From the NCBI GenBank assembly GCA_027922465.2, contig BQMF02000011.1:124001-188000 (forward strand): a DNA stretch of 64,000 nucleotides, given 5' to 3'. This document shows positions 32,021 through 43,668 of this stretch, in pieces. Both the position numbers and the translations under genes were made by a program. The number at the start of each line of letters is the position of its first letter. Position 1 is the first letter of the stretch. The notes beneath the pieces are model-generated. The model did not search any database. It saw only the letters and a list, made by a program, of their open reading frames with translations, and was not told the origin of the DNA. The DNA comes from Turritopsis dohrnii (lineage: Eukaryota > Cnidaria > Hydrozoa > Anthoathecata > Oceaniidae).

Positions 32021-32117
32021 AATTCTACGCTGTAAGAAACAGCTTACAATGAAAGGTTATAAATTTTATAATTTTATTTTTTTTAGTTAAGTGTAATGTT
32101 TCTTGCAGCGTAGAATT
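32021..32117. repeat. Short hairpin element downstream of the micro-exon gene
   Basis: AATTCTACGCTGTAAGAAAC at 32021 is mirrored by GTTTCTTGCAGCGTAGAATT (32098-32117), with about 57 bases between. It could be a tiny MITE or a 3'-end hairpin of the surrounding element. Confidence 0.6.
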
Positions 32118-32119
32118 TG

Positions 32120-32640
32120 TTTATAGTTGACATAATATAGTTTATTTATATATACGAAAAGTTATTCCAAATTTGGATCCGTCTGTAACCGAAATAATGT
32201 CATCTTTGCTTGAAAATCGAACTTGAACAAGTCAACTCTGCCGTGGATTTTTTTAAATTGTAAATTGAATTGTAATTGTAAATATGTATTTTAGAATAGA
32301 TGTATGTTGTCAATCTGTTATCTTTTGTTAGTTCAATTGTCACATCAAAGTTTAGATCTTCGCTAATTAGTAGTTCCTACCATGTTCTTTCTACTTCAAT
32401 TCCAAACATTATCATACTTATTTCCTCACACTAAGCGTTTCTCTCTATTCAGCTCACATCGATTAGAACCTGTAAAAAATTTTTACACGGGTTACTAGTA
32501 ACATAATAAAGATAAAAACATTCAATATTAAAAGATGGAAAGTTTTGAAGTAAAATTTTCAGTTCGCAGGGAGTATATGCACAAGAAAAAAGGAATGATA
32601 TCTCTAACCCTGAAGGTCAATATATGTCAGATATCTGAGA
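32120..32640. other. No recognisable gene
   Basis: AT-rich, without ORFs or clear repeats. Confidence 0.45.
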
Positions 32641-32644
32641 TTCT

Positions 32645-32890
32645 TATATTATCATCGAGGGGGAAACCGTCGAAGAAGTAATATTTTCTAAAGGTGAACT
32701 TGATGTAGAGAATGTTGAGGAGGAAACGGCTGAATAAGTAACATTCTCTGAAGATAAACTTGTTCATGTCGATGTATCAAATTCTATGACAATTCCACAC
32801 TTCTTTCGTTAAGAAGTGACAAATACTTATGAAGAAAAAATTGCACCTGGATACTATCGACCAAGTTTTTGTATAGTCAACTGGATCTAG
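32645..32890 (+). pseudogene. Relic of an acidic repeat-containing coding sequence
   Basis: One frame reads IIEGETVEEVIFSKGELDVE and then, in tandem, EEETAE-stop-VTFSEDKL, followed by HVDVSNSMTIPHFFR and a further stop. Two related about 15-residue repeats and codon-like composition suggest a formerly coding exon now broken by three in-frame stops. Family unknown; its position inside the 8.2-kb bounded region suggests it belonged to that element. Confidence 0.35.
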
Positions 32891-33549
32891 AAAAACTTGA
32901 AATCTCAAATTGTAAATAATGAGTTTAGTTTTTATACTTTATAAAAAATAGTGAAACTTTTTGTAGCTTTACTGAAATCTGGCTATGTAACTGGCAACAA
33001 GGTTTGGAATGAAAATACATAAATACTTTGAAATAGTTTTTTATGGTGTAACTGTACATAATTGAAACAGTTTTTTAGTCCTTGTGAACCCCATCATGTG
33101 TAATTTTTCCTAACTGCTAAAGCTACACATGATAGCACAGCGTGTCTATTTCAATTTCTCAAGCGGTCTCATATTTCCACAGAATTACCTGTAGGGTGCT
33201 TTCCTATAATTATTGCTATTGAAATACCACTCCTAAGCTCTTGTGTAAAAGCTTTCACTTTGATATTGAAAAGCAAACAATCTCTGTTTAAACAGCAACT
33301 TGCGAATTTTGTGAACATGCGGTATAATGTTTGACACATCTCTTTTCTCTTTTGTAACAAAATTACTTTGTTTATGCCCATAAATAACTTTCTTTGAAAA
33401 AACAGCTGCAAAATGAATTTTTTACCTAGATTCGCTTTTACAAATAAAAGAACCGAAACACGTTCTGCCACATGGCTAGTTCTGTTTTTATTTTGTGTTA
33501 TGAGCACGTGATCTTTACATTTTTCATCCGTCAATAGACTCTTTAAGGA

Positions 33550-34213
33550 GTTAATGACCGTGACAGTTTATAGAAATCCTTTTTACTACAAAGGTGTTAT
33601 CCAAATTATTTAAAATATAGGTTTTCAAAATCCTTGAAAGTAATACTATCGAATGATGTAAAAATCTCTAAAATCTGATATATGTGTGAAAAGTTATAGC
33701 TTGTTAAAATCTCAGACCGAAGTTCTCTGGGAAATCCAAGTAAGGATCGTGTACTTACTTGAACGATGTAAAGAGAGATAATTCTGGATGATTCAGACAT
33801 CCTTGGTTAAAAGATGCGTATAGGACTTTTTAACCTTTTTAACCACGTTTAATTCTAGGTACGTAAATAAAGCTACAGTTTCCTCAATCAAATTGTTGGA
33901 TATGAATCAAATCCTAACAATGTTGCGTTAAAAATTATAGAAACGCATCTAATCCAAGGGGCTGAGTTCCTGGTATAGAGATTTTAAGAAGGGATAAATT
34001 GGACTGCCCTATTTTTTCGAATAAAGGCTGCAGCTTCTATTTGTTTTTTGTATTTGAGTTTTTATTTGAGAGCGGCTTCTATTCGAGAAAATACGGTTCT
34101 CCAGTAAAGTGGGTGGTATATAACCGTAATTGGCCACGTTTTAAGTAAAACACCACATTTTACGATAGATAACTTATGTTAACAGTCAAATACAAACCAG
34201 CATTGAGGATTGT
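33550..34213. other. 3' flank of the repeat-protein gene; no gene seen
   Basis: No convincing ORF. Near 34015-34105 there is a decayed TTCGAATAAAGGCTGC / TTCTATTCGAGAAAATACGG pair that resembles the MITE at 39787. Confidence 0.4.
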
Positions 34214-37200
34214 TTAAGTGTTCTTATGACACATATAATTGTCACCCCATGTATGGCTATCGGCCGGTTCGTTCCAACTGATGCAATCAAGACCAGCTCG
34301 AGTTCCGTAATGCGACCACACAAAGTTGTATGGTGAATCTTCAGGAACACAAAGATAGTTATCAGACCATGTATGTGGATCTGATGGTTCGTTTACCCAA
34401 GTACACTTCATGCCAGGTATAACTCCTAAATGGGAGAAAAGTGAACCTCTAGACAAAGAACTTATGTGAATTGAAGCATGAATGTGACACCTTTTAAAAA
34501 TGTTGGTTAACCAAACCAATAAGGAGTGTAATTTATGCGTACCGCTATTTGACCACCTTAGTTTCGGATCGGTCATCTTTGGTCCTTGCTTCCAGCAAAA
34601 ATAATTGTCAGACCAGGTGTCGGGATCAGCAGGTTCTTTGATGTTTATGCAATGATAGCCTGAAACATTCAGATTTTCATTATAAACCTTTTAATATGGA
34701 CGTGGCAGAGGTGAACGCAAATTGAAAATGTTTGCTATTAAAAAGGTAATGTGGTACGACAAGATATAATATATATGTAAACACCTGAAATACGGCCGGC
34801 ATTGTTAAAGGCGAAGTCTTCTGGCCATCTAGGATAACCAGTTTTGTCGTGACATAAATAGTTATCAGCCCATGTATGAGGATCGCTTGGTTCTAATAAC
34901 TGAATACAATCCTTTCCTATAATTAAAGAGCGTTCAGTTTTCTGATAAGATGATAAATTGCAAGTTGTTTGGCATGTCTAATGCAAACCTAAAACTTGTA
35001 ACAACTATCAACATCAATTCATAGTTTCAGAACAATAAAGGCCTTACGAAACTACGATGGTAAACAAGACGAAGATGCAAAAGATACTCACAATCAATAC
35101 CAAAATAATAAAAATTTAGTAGGTTTTCAATACAACTTCAAAACACTGCTTTTCATCACGTGCAAATTTGATAACGCTCACAGTAAAATTGAAAGCTTTC
35201 TCAATATCACGAAATAGAGTTCCATTCCCAAGCAAATTTAGAAAGTAAAATAAGTCTGTTTTGACAACATTGTCACTCTTGCTGCCATTGCAGTTTCGTA
35301 ACCTTCCTATTCATAGAGAGTTATAATGACATAGTACGCTTACCATTGATTCTTCCAGCATTTGAATATTGAAAGTGATAAGGGGTATCGTTGGGAACAC
35401 AGATATAATTATCAGCCCAATGGTGAGGGTCGGCAGGCTCAACAACATTGGTGCAACGCATACCAATTATTGGACCTTCAAGAAAAGGCCATCATGATTG
35501 TTTGTGTATAAAGCAAGCTTTAGGCAGTGCAAGTACAAAATAATGTTGATCCTTTCCATGAAAATAAACTCTGTATAAAACGTTATACCAGTTAAATTTC
35601 AAAATGGTTGGGAAAATATTCGGAATGAGGGAAACAGTACATATAAATAGACCTTTCTTGAATTCTGTTTACTGTGTTGTTGCATAGCTATTTATCAAGT
35701 TTAGCCTCGTTTCAATGTACTCTATTGTTTTGCTTATTGCTTTAAGGGGGATTTACACGAAAAGATTCTTGAAAAATTTTCTTGACGCACGCTTCTCTCT
35801 CTTCAAAAAACAAACTCACATTCCCACCTGTTGTAATTTGAATAGGAAAGTTGGCGAAAAAATCAAATCGATTTGATTTTCCACCAATTTTTTGGTCATG
35901 AATACTTAATGAGATTTACAATTCATTTCTAAAGACTGAAAACACCTGGTTAAAACAAAAATTGTTCAAAGGTCTTTACGTGTAAACCCCCCTTTAGTGA
36001 AACGTTTTGATATCTTGTGTCATTGCGTCTTCCTTGCTGCACTCACGCGCCATCTTTCTGTAATGTATTGTAAAGTATTTTCCAATTTTTGATGAAAGAA
36101 ATGGAATAAGTGAAACCAAGTGACCAAATCACGAACGTATCCATATAAGAAAGTATCCTGTCTTATATGATAAACATGACAAAGATAAAAACAAGAAAAA
36201 ACTGGTATGAGAGGACGTAACGATGGAAGGAAATGATAAGAAGGTTTCAACTTTGTGTTAATAAATATTGATAAAGTGATGAAGCTTGTATCTAGAATGT
36301 CAAAAATCAAAATGTTGTTCATTTTTGAATTTTGATGGTAAAAAGTTTATTTACTTTTGTTTTAGCTAATGTAGCCGAACGGACCTTTCGAAACTTGAGG
36401 ACTAAAATATGAAAAGCAGAAAAAGAAGTGGAACGCAATCGATTCGTTACGCTGGTTAGAACCGTATATTGTTGAAAGAAATATTTCTTCTAACTGGCAA
36501 AGTTAATTATTCAAAGGACGACAATATTAATGAGCAAGAAGAGGAAGAAGTACAAGAAGAAATAGATGATCTCTCATTGACATCAGGCGCGCCACATATT
36601 TCTACTTCTGTTGTAAATTCGAGCATCAAATTCATGCAAACCAGGAAAGATATCTTCATTCACAGGAAGACCTCAGTTTCAGAAAAAGGTTACAAAAAAA
36701 AAAGTTGAGTCACAGGAAGCTGACTTGATTGTCAAGTTGAAAGAGAGACAAAAACTCAAACAAAGATGAAGGTGAGATGTATGGAGAGCAACAAGAATTA
36801 GTAAGCTAAATACTAAACATGAAATAGACAATCGTGTTGGAAGCAACCCACCCACTCCTCTACCAATAACGGAATCTTCAAGCCCTGTATATCAGCAGCC
36901 AATCAGATAAATTTACCTACTATAGGTACATTCCGAAACAACCAGAGTAAATCATCAATCTAACACACAAACTCAAAATCCTTGCTATGTAATATGCTAG
37001 ACAGAGGCTTTCCTGACTTGATGATGAATGGTGAATTATTCAGGGGATTGAGAGAAAGTGGTAATAACAGAGACTGATATTTTAGCTGTATGAACAATCA
37101 AAACACAACAATGTAGTAAATGCAATAATAGTTTTATTTGAAGTGATACAGATTTTGTAATACCAAATTCTTATAAAGAACTTCCTTGTTAGTCAACTAT

Positions 37201-40200
37201 TCCAAAATCTAAAAAGGTTACTTTTCGGTTTGTCTTACGTTTGATCTGCTTTTGACATGTCCCCATTGCCAAGAGAGTGAGCCTTCCATAGAAATTACGT
37301 ACGATTTTTAATTATTGCTAAGAGCAACAGCAGTAGTAGGTGGTCCTCTGACAGGTGGAAGATCGGCTAGCAGGCTATTTTGACCCTCGGCAACTATACG
37401 TCTCCATTCTCCCTCCTTGATATCTCCTTTCTCATCCAAAGTGTCAAGAAAACTATAAGCAAGATGATGCAATATAAGACAAAGTCTTTCTGATGCTTAA
37501 ATAGCCATACCAAATTTCGTGTCCTTCTTTGATATTACTGGTCCTACAACATTCAGCAGGAAGGATTCCAGACACATTCGCATAAACCTGAAACAGAAAA
37601 TATAAGATAATTGCTAGCATCAATAAAATCTTTAACATAAAGTAGGCTTAAAGGAAGATTTTCCCTAGATAAAAATATGAGGTGTTTTAAAAAAATTGGA
37701 TCAGCACTCAAGAAAGTAAGTGTAAGAATAAAAAGCACGCTTTTACATAACGAGAATACACCTTCGTGAATGACTTCCTTCAAGATGCTTTGTAAGGAAA
37801 ATGATTTTAGCTGAAATCACAACAATTTCTTCTCTAAAATTATAACTCAAACAAGTCGGTAAGAACTACTCACTTAAAATAGAACTCTCGATGTCCTAAA
37901 GCTATTTCTTGTACTAAAGTGGGATACATTCCACATTCTTCTCTATGTTCGTAAATTTCTCTCACCCAAGTTGATCTCTTTTTCTGCTTTTTTTTCAGCT
38001 TTTCTTCAAAAACTTCTTTTTAAAAGTATATAACTTGGAAAAATCACAGCCTCTTCATCATCCATATTGGTAAAACTTTGCGCAAATGTGAACGGCTTGC
38101 AGCCTTCTTGCGTCGTTCTTAAAACAGTTGCTACTGCGCATGCGTACGCGACTGGCGCAGCGCAGCGCATGCAAGTGTGAATCAGGCTTTAAATAAAATT
38201 CGAGTAAGTCTGTTATAACCGTAAACCGTTTCATTCGTGTTACAGTAACACAGCCTTCCTATAAAACATGGTGATGAAATACATTGCAGTGTACACAAGT
38301 TGACAGATTAGATGGGTAGTTTCATGGGACAATTTGAGTTCATCAAACTTTTTGCAGGAAAGTCTTATAAAAATGTTTGAAAAAACGAGGCATGACGTAA
38401 TTTAATGGTCACTGACCCAAGAAAATTTAACAAGGTTTTCACAATGAAGTTTTAATGAACTCAATAGACCTTTCCCGAATTTCAGTTTAAACACTGAATT
38501 GTGGCCGAGTTTCATATCTAACCATATCTAATCATATCTAATATCTAACTCGTTTTTATGCAATTCATTGTTCCACTGATTTCATTACTTTATAACTTAA
38601 TGATAGTCTCTATTATTCCTAATTCCCATTCCAATAATTAGAAGTAGTTAGAATATTAAAAGCGAGGTTAGACACGACAACTCAGCCACAATGCATCGTT
38701 TAAACATGAATTCGGGAAAGGTCTATTTGTCACATGAACTGTATGAGATAGATGATCAACAGTTTCTGCGGCGTTGAAACAATTTTTGGAGCAAATAAAA
38801 ACTAAATTGACGCCACTATAAAATATTTTTGCCCATAAACCATCTGCACTTACTTCCATTAAAATAAAAATTGGTTTCCATGAGACACGATGTATAATTT
38901 AAACCTTAAATGAAAATAAAAACCTACCAGTCCACGACCATCTCATTAATGGATCGATCAGAGTTGGTCCTGCTTTGGCACACAAAAAATTGTCTTCCCA
39001 AGCATGAACATCAGGTTCAGCTGGTTCCATTATTTGTAAGCAATTTGTATTAGGTAATGCACCCGCGTAACTCCACTTGAATTCTTCAGGCCAGTTGGGA
39101 TATCTAGGTTTCTCTATCAAATTTGCACATAAGAAATTGTCTGCCCAAGTGTCTGGATCCATTGGTTCGAGCCATTGTATACAATGTTTTCCTGGAATAT
39201 AATTTTTTTATAATCAAAGCTCTAAGTCATGGTCACTTGCTTTACTTGGTTAAATTTCCCATCCTTAGTGTAAAATCTTGTTTAGCAAACATTATTTTTA
39301 TGTATTGTGCCTCGTTAATGGGCTGTAAGTGACTTTCAATCTGAATGATTTAGCAATCACAAATTCGTCAACAGCCTTCTGGTCTACTATGAAGAAGTAA
39401 GGGGTTTTTCAGTCTTTAGACTTTCATCCTTTAAGGCCTAATGTTTACACCAAACGAAGTGTCGCAACACCGTTATTGCGCTACAAGGAGTTTCAATGAG
39501 ATTCATTCATTTTCAAACAAAAACCAAGAATAACACAAAATTTGCCACATCTCCGTGAAAAGAATGAACACATTAAATAAATTTAAATGAAACATATTAA
39601 AGATAATTACTTCAGCGTGTTTTTAATTTGCACCAGAGTGAATGTTTTCTGTTGCTTGTGGAAACTTAAATGCAATTCAATTGTGAAGTCTGTAACAGCT
39701 TCAGTTTACTTTCCGTTTTTCTCTCTGAATTTTTTTTTTGTTTGAACTTAATATTATTATTTGGTTTTGAATGTAAAAGTACTTATACTATAATCGTTCG
39801 AATAAGCGCCCGGGCGTTTATTTAATTTTTCTGCTTTTAAGGGGGGCGCTTATTCGAGATGGACGCTTATTCGAGAGGGGCGCTTATTCGAACGATTACG
39901 GTAGTTCCGTGAGAAAAATTTTAATTTATGAATTATTATCTGTAGTAGTAGCCCTGGTAAAAGTGTATGGGATCGTTTCGCTACGACCAACATTTCATAA
40001 TGACAAAAATATAGATACCTTTAATTGGACCACTATTTGAATATTGAAATTGGTACGGCGCTTCATGTGGTATGCACAGGAAATTGTCATGCCAAGCATG
40101 TGGGTCAACTGGTTCTTTTATCTGTGTACATTTCATGCCCTCAATGGCACCTGAATTTGAGGGGCAAAATCTCAAGTTAACAAAAATTACACATTAAAAA

Positions 40201-41539
40201 TAACCGTTCTTTTGATCCTCACTGACACTAACACAATGTTATAAAAACTAAAGAGATTCTTTTACCATTGTAAGACCACGTCAGCCCAACACTTAATAAC
40301 CCCGGACCTGATTTTGCGCAGAAGAAGTTATCGGTCCAAGTGTGTGCTGCTGGTTCCTCGGGTTCTGTGATAGCTGTACAATCGTAACCGTGTTTTTTCC
40401 CAGCGGAATTCCAGAAAAATTCGCTCGGCCAATATGGATAGCGTCCTTTAGGTTGGGAGCACAAATAATTATCTGCCCAGGCAGGGTTTTTTGGTTCATT
40501 GAATGATAAACATTTGGTACCAGCAATAGGACCGCTATGTGACCACTTAAAATCAAGAGGGACAACCTCTGGCAAACATAGAGATATTTTATTGTTGTGG
40601 TTTTCATTTTCTGGTTCTGTAATCGCCGTACACTTCATTCCCACGAAAGCATCTGTAAAGAAACCAAATGTTTCAAAGAAGAAATTAGGAAAACATCATA
40701 AAATACTCCTAAAGTGGTCAAAATTGTCAAAAAGTTACTACAACGGAGAGCACTTTTATTGAATTTGTGGGTATATTTCTTTAGAAGTGCACTCCTTCGC
40801 AGAGGTTTTTCAACAAATGTACCGGCTGCATATCTATAATTTATTCGTCCGTCTTCGCCTCGTTTTCATTTTGAAAAACAATGACGATTGTGCCGTTAAC
40901 AAAAAATGATTATGTGCCGGGGAGAAATTATTTTACGCAGTTCTTTTGTTATTGTCCTAAACCAACTCGTACTTTAAACCTAGTTGACCTGATTTAGTAT
41001 TGTTTAACACGAGGCTACTTGTTGTTGGGGTTTGGCCAACATGGTTTAAAAGTTGGTATGGTTTACGACAAAGTTGCTACACCAAGTTGACGATTTTGAA
41101 GGCTCTCTGTGACAGCCAAAATCCGAGTTTACGACATTGCCATGAATTACGTCATAACTATAGAGATTCAAAACGAGGCTAGATCTACAACGATGGATAA
41201 TTCATGAATTTATGGATGGGAGCATAGAACAGGAAGTCTGGAAACCAAACATGAAATGTAGCTCGAGTTATGAATAAATCATCTATTAGTACCTGAATGA
41301 AACCAATGGATCAAAGGGCTTGATATTCCATCGCCCAGCTTCATACACAAATAGTTATCTTCCGTCTCACGAGCGCCAGTATACGTAGAAATGCATTCGT
41401 AGCCTTCTCTTTTTCCATTAGCACTGAAAACATAATCTGTTGGCCATTCAGGAAACTTCATTTCCCCAATATCAGTTGCATCGGGACCAGCAAACGCTAA
41501 TTTTAGTCCAAAAGTCAAAAAGATCAAGTAGATGAACAT
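34214..41539 (-). CDS. Secreted protein of twelve two-Cys W-x-DN modules in repeating three-type order
   Basis: Eight exons on the minus strand: 41539-41293, 40652-40266, 40150-40019, 39191-38928, 35475-35344, 34916-34785, 34659-34543, 34425-34214; every junction is phase 1 with GT..AG, giving 540 residues. A signal peptide (MFIYLIFLTFGLKLAFA) is followed by twelve modules of about 40-45 residues with consensus G-x2-C-x4-EP-x-DPHTW-x-DN-Y-LC and a closing FxWSxxG. Exons of 132 nt equal one module. The region after the second Cys defines three types: A (CVPEDSPYNFVWSHYG), B (C...YPNWPEEFKWSYAG) and C (CAKAGP...LMRWSWTG). They run C-A-B four times. One disulfide per module is likely. Modules 1 and 2 have lost the W-x-DN motif. 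I do not recognise a named family; the spacing recalls VMO-I-type beta-prisms (three repeats, C...DN...C), which is inference. Probably extracellular or mucus/cuticle, possibly carbohydrate-binding. Confidence 0.88.
35745..35993. mobile_element. MITE of PIF/Harbinger type in intron 5 flank
   Basis: The ends AGGGGGATTTACACG and CGTGTAAACCCCCCT are inverted and flanked by TTA on both sides (35742-35744, 35994-35996), the target duplication typical of PIF/Harbinger. Length 249 bp, no ORF. It lies in the large intron of the minus-strand repeat-protein gene. Confidence 0.75.
36364..36716 (+). pseudogene. MADF-like DNA-binding protein fragment of a Harbinger element
   Basis: Broken frames read AERTFRNLRTKYEKQKKKWN then LRWLEPYIVERN and an acidic EEEEVQEEIDD stretch. 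AERTFRNLRTKY resembles the Myb/SANT-like MADF domain (xxxRFKNLRDxYxK). PIF/Harbinger elements usually carry such a second gene beside the transposase, here on the opposite strand to the HARBI1 relic at 37240-38000. Stops and frameshifts show it is not functional. Confidence 0.5.
37240..38000 (-). pseudogene. HARBI1-like (PIF/Harbinger) transposase remnant
   Basis: On the minus strand, exon-like pieces read RSTWVREIYEHREECGMYPT and LVQEIALGHREFYF (HARBI1 N-terminal pattern W-V-R-x-hydrophobic-x2-R-x4-G-x-Y-x2-L-x2-E) before a GTGAGT donor at 37873. A C-terminal piece has GDIKEGEWRRIVAE and, after an in-frame TAA, EGSLSWQWGHV, matching the usual EGxxxWQ end. The DDE catalytic core is missing or unreadable between them. 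A dead autonomous-type element in the intron of the W-x-DN repeat gene. Confidence 0.6.
38860..38927 (-). other. Start of the 3.45-kb intron of the repeat-protein gene
   Basis: The donor GTAGGT at 38927 opens an intron that runs to the AG at 35477-35476. It contains the Harbinger relic and the MITE at 35745. Apart from these, 38000-38900 shows no gene. Confidence 0.6.
39787..39904. mobile_element. Small MITE with GAATAAGCGCC inverted ends
   Basis: TAATCGTTCGAATAAGCGCC and its complement GGGCGCTTATTCGAACGATT lie about 75 bases apart, with two more GGCGCTTATTCGA copies between. It sits in an intron of the repeat-protein gene. Confidence 0.65.
40713..40824 (+). mobile_element. CAGTGGGC-type MITE copy f
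   Basis: A diverged copy with AAAATTGTCAAAAAGTTACT, TTTATTGAATTTGTG and AGTGCACTCCTTCGCAGAGG. It lies in intron 1 of the repeat-protein gene. Confidence 0.5.
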
Positions 41540-42560
41540 ATTTTCAGTGATCTAGAAATACACAAGAATGTCCTATACGTAGAAAGGACAAGTTGAACGA
41601 TTCGTACAAAATCTACGAGGTAGATAAAAAACAACGTGCTTTGCTAGCAGGTGTGAAAAAGTAACGGCATACGCGCGAAAACAACAAATAAAAGAAGATA
41701 TTAGGATGCTACTTGCGACATTTTCTTTTACGAATACGAAGCGTGTATGTTTCCTTTGAAACTCGGGTAACTTGAAAAGATATTCTTGGTAAATATCAAC
41801 ATGACTACAATTGCTTAAATGATCAGTAGTAACGATAGAAAAATTGGAATTGTTTATGAAGTTTTATTGATAGTACAGGCAGGTCCGCAAAATCTTTTCC
41901 AAGTAGCCGAATTTTCTTTTTCCTTTCATTTTTGGTTTTCTTTATAGCTTTTTTAATTTTGCGTAATTAGTTTTGATTGCAAAAGTCTTTACATTATATC
42001 ATCGAGTACTGATTTTATGCTTGTTGATTTTAGGACACGCGTGGTGAAGTAGAGTATTTAAAATACCCGTGGTTCCTCTTCCTCCTCTTATAGTTATGAA
42101 CGACATCGTTGCCGAATTCGCAAGTTCACCAATTTTCATAAAAATTTGGCAGTCATTTCGTCAGATTTGACCCAAAATTTGGCAATTCAAAACTAGATAT
42201 GTATCGTTATGTTACGTCTTGAAGTCTTCAAGCCAACGGCTTCTTGTTAGCCCTTGTTATGCTGGCTATAAATGGAATTTTCATGAAGTTGTGTAAAAAT
42301 AAATTGGCGAAAATAACGCCAGCGAGGGGCAGCATAAAACGAGCCGACATTTACTCTTCTCAAATACAGCAAAACCATTAGCTCTCAAATTTGTTTCATG
42401 TAGCGTTAATACAAATGCTCTAAACTTATATTCCTTCAAAACTCTTAATTGATAATTGGTTGTGTGATCGGGAAGAGCTTATTTTCAAATTTTATAAAAG
42501 TAGAAAATAGATGACAGTCATTTCAGCACGAAATCTTCCTTCAAGGAAATTTAGCATACC
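41540..42560. other. Upstream region of the repeat-protein gene
   Basis: No ORF or element recognised. The promoter for the minus-strand gene at 41539 should lie here. Confidence 0.35.
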
Positions 42561-42561
42561 A

Positions 42562-42668
42562 AGATCCCAAAATTTTCCAGAGTCACTGCAACGAAGGGCA
42601 TTTTTTTGAAATAGCTTGTAAATTTCTTCGGAAATGCACTCCTTCGCAGAGATTTTTCAACACATTAG
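42562..42668 (+). mobile_element. CAGTGGGC-type MITE copy g
   Basis: Contains GAGTCACTGCAACGAAGGGC, TTTGAAATAGCTTG and GAAATGCACTCCTTCGCAGA. The outer inverted ends are decayed. Confidence 0.5.
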
Positions 42669-42669
42669 G

Positions 42670-43660
42670 ATTATATCTTGTTATTCTGCAAGGACCAGTC
42701 TGTTTCCCCTCGCGAACTGGGTTTTTTTTCTCATTTGATTTGCAAATCAATGTGAAGGAAAGGCCTCATCATTTTCAGAGAGACTGTAATCAGAGCCTAA
42801 ACGGTAGCGTTGATTACGTACTCGCTTATCATAAAAAGTTGAAAGAGCAAAGTTTGCGCGCAGTACGCATGAGCAGTGTAAAGTTTGAGCCAATAAGAAC
42901 TTAAGTATTACCCTCGAATTCAACTTTAATTGTCAGCATTTTTTATTGTTTATGAAATTATTCATTAATTCACTATGATTACGATCATGACAAATCTTTT
43001 AAGAAAATGCAAAGAACTCGTCTTTCACGTTGAGTAACATCTCTTAATCATCCAATTTCTTGGGAAAAGCAAGCTTTCACGGATGCTTCTGAAAGAACGA
43101 TCCAAATATTTGTCAAATATTTGTTTATTTATTTATTTATTTGCTTATAGTTTTTTTTTCATAACACTTTTTTAATTACGAACCCTTTGCAAGAAACCGA
43201 ATAGCAAGAGCTGTTAAATTTTCAGAAACTTTTACTTTTAGAAACTTCTAGAAACTTTCTTACTTTAGTGTTCGATGAAAATAATTTTCAATCTTTCACT
43301 TGGTCTTTTAAATTTAAATTCAAAATAGATAGTAATTGTTCAAGGTCTGTTTTCTTGGATACACACAGATTTCAACGAAAAACTGATTTTAAACTTACAA
43401 ACTAAATATTGGATCATTACTTGGTAAATTACTTGTTAAGAAACTTCCTACTTATAAGAAACAGCTTAAAAATTGTTTGCCTGCTACTAAAATCACGAAC
43501 AAATTAACGAAACTTAAACTACTAAAAAATGAACTGGAAGGTAGAAACATAACTACAAATTTATGCATGATTTTTTTTTGGGCCCAGACCGATCAGTCCT
43601 TAAATAAACTTTTAAAATATGATCTTTGTGAATCAAAAACATTGGCACATAATAATTTGA
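42670..43660. other. No recognisable gene
   Basis: AT-rich. The ORF at 43477-43689 is Lys/Leu/Asn-rich without motifs, and its end overlaps the MITE at 43669. Confidence 0.4.
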
Positions 43661-43668
43661 AGGATATT

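Larger units (their letters stand above)
25350..33546. mobile_element. 8.2-kb region bounded by a 25-base inverted repeat, with Helitron and micro-exon gene inside
   Basis: Positions 25350-25374 and 33522-33546 are exact reverse complements (key phrase GAGTCTATTGACGGATG). Inside the repeat the two ends are unrelated, which is what true transposon termini look like. I see no clear target-site duplication. Canonical Helitrons lack such inverted ends, so either this is an unusual composite element or two unrelated copies of a short repeat happen to face each other. Confidence 0.45.

Noticed and set aside
33169..33534. 121-codon minus ORF
   Set aside because: Composition is Lys/Phe/Leu-rich, with no splice context or domain, and it begins within the 25-base inverted repeat.
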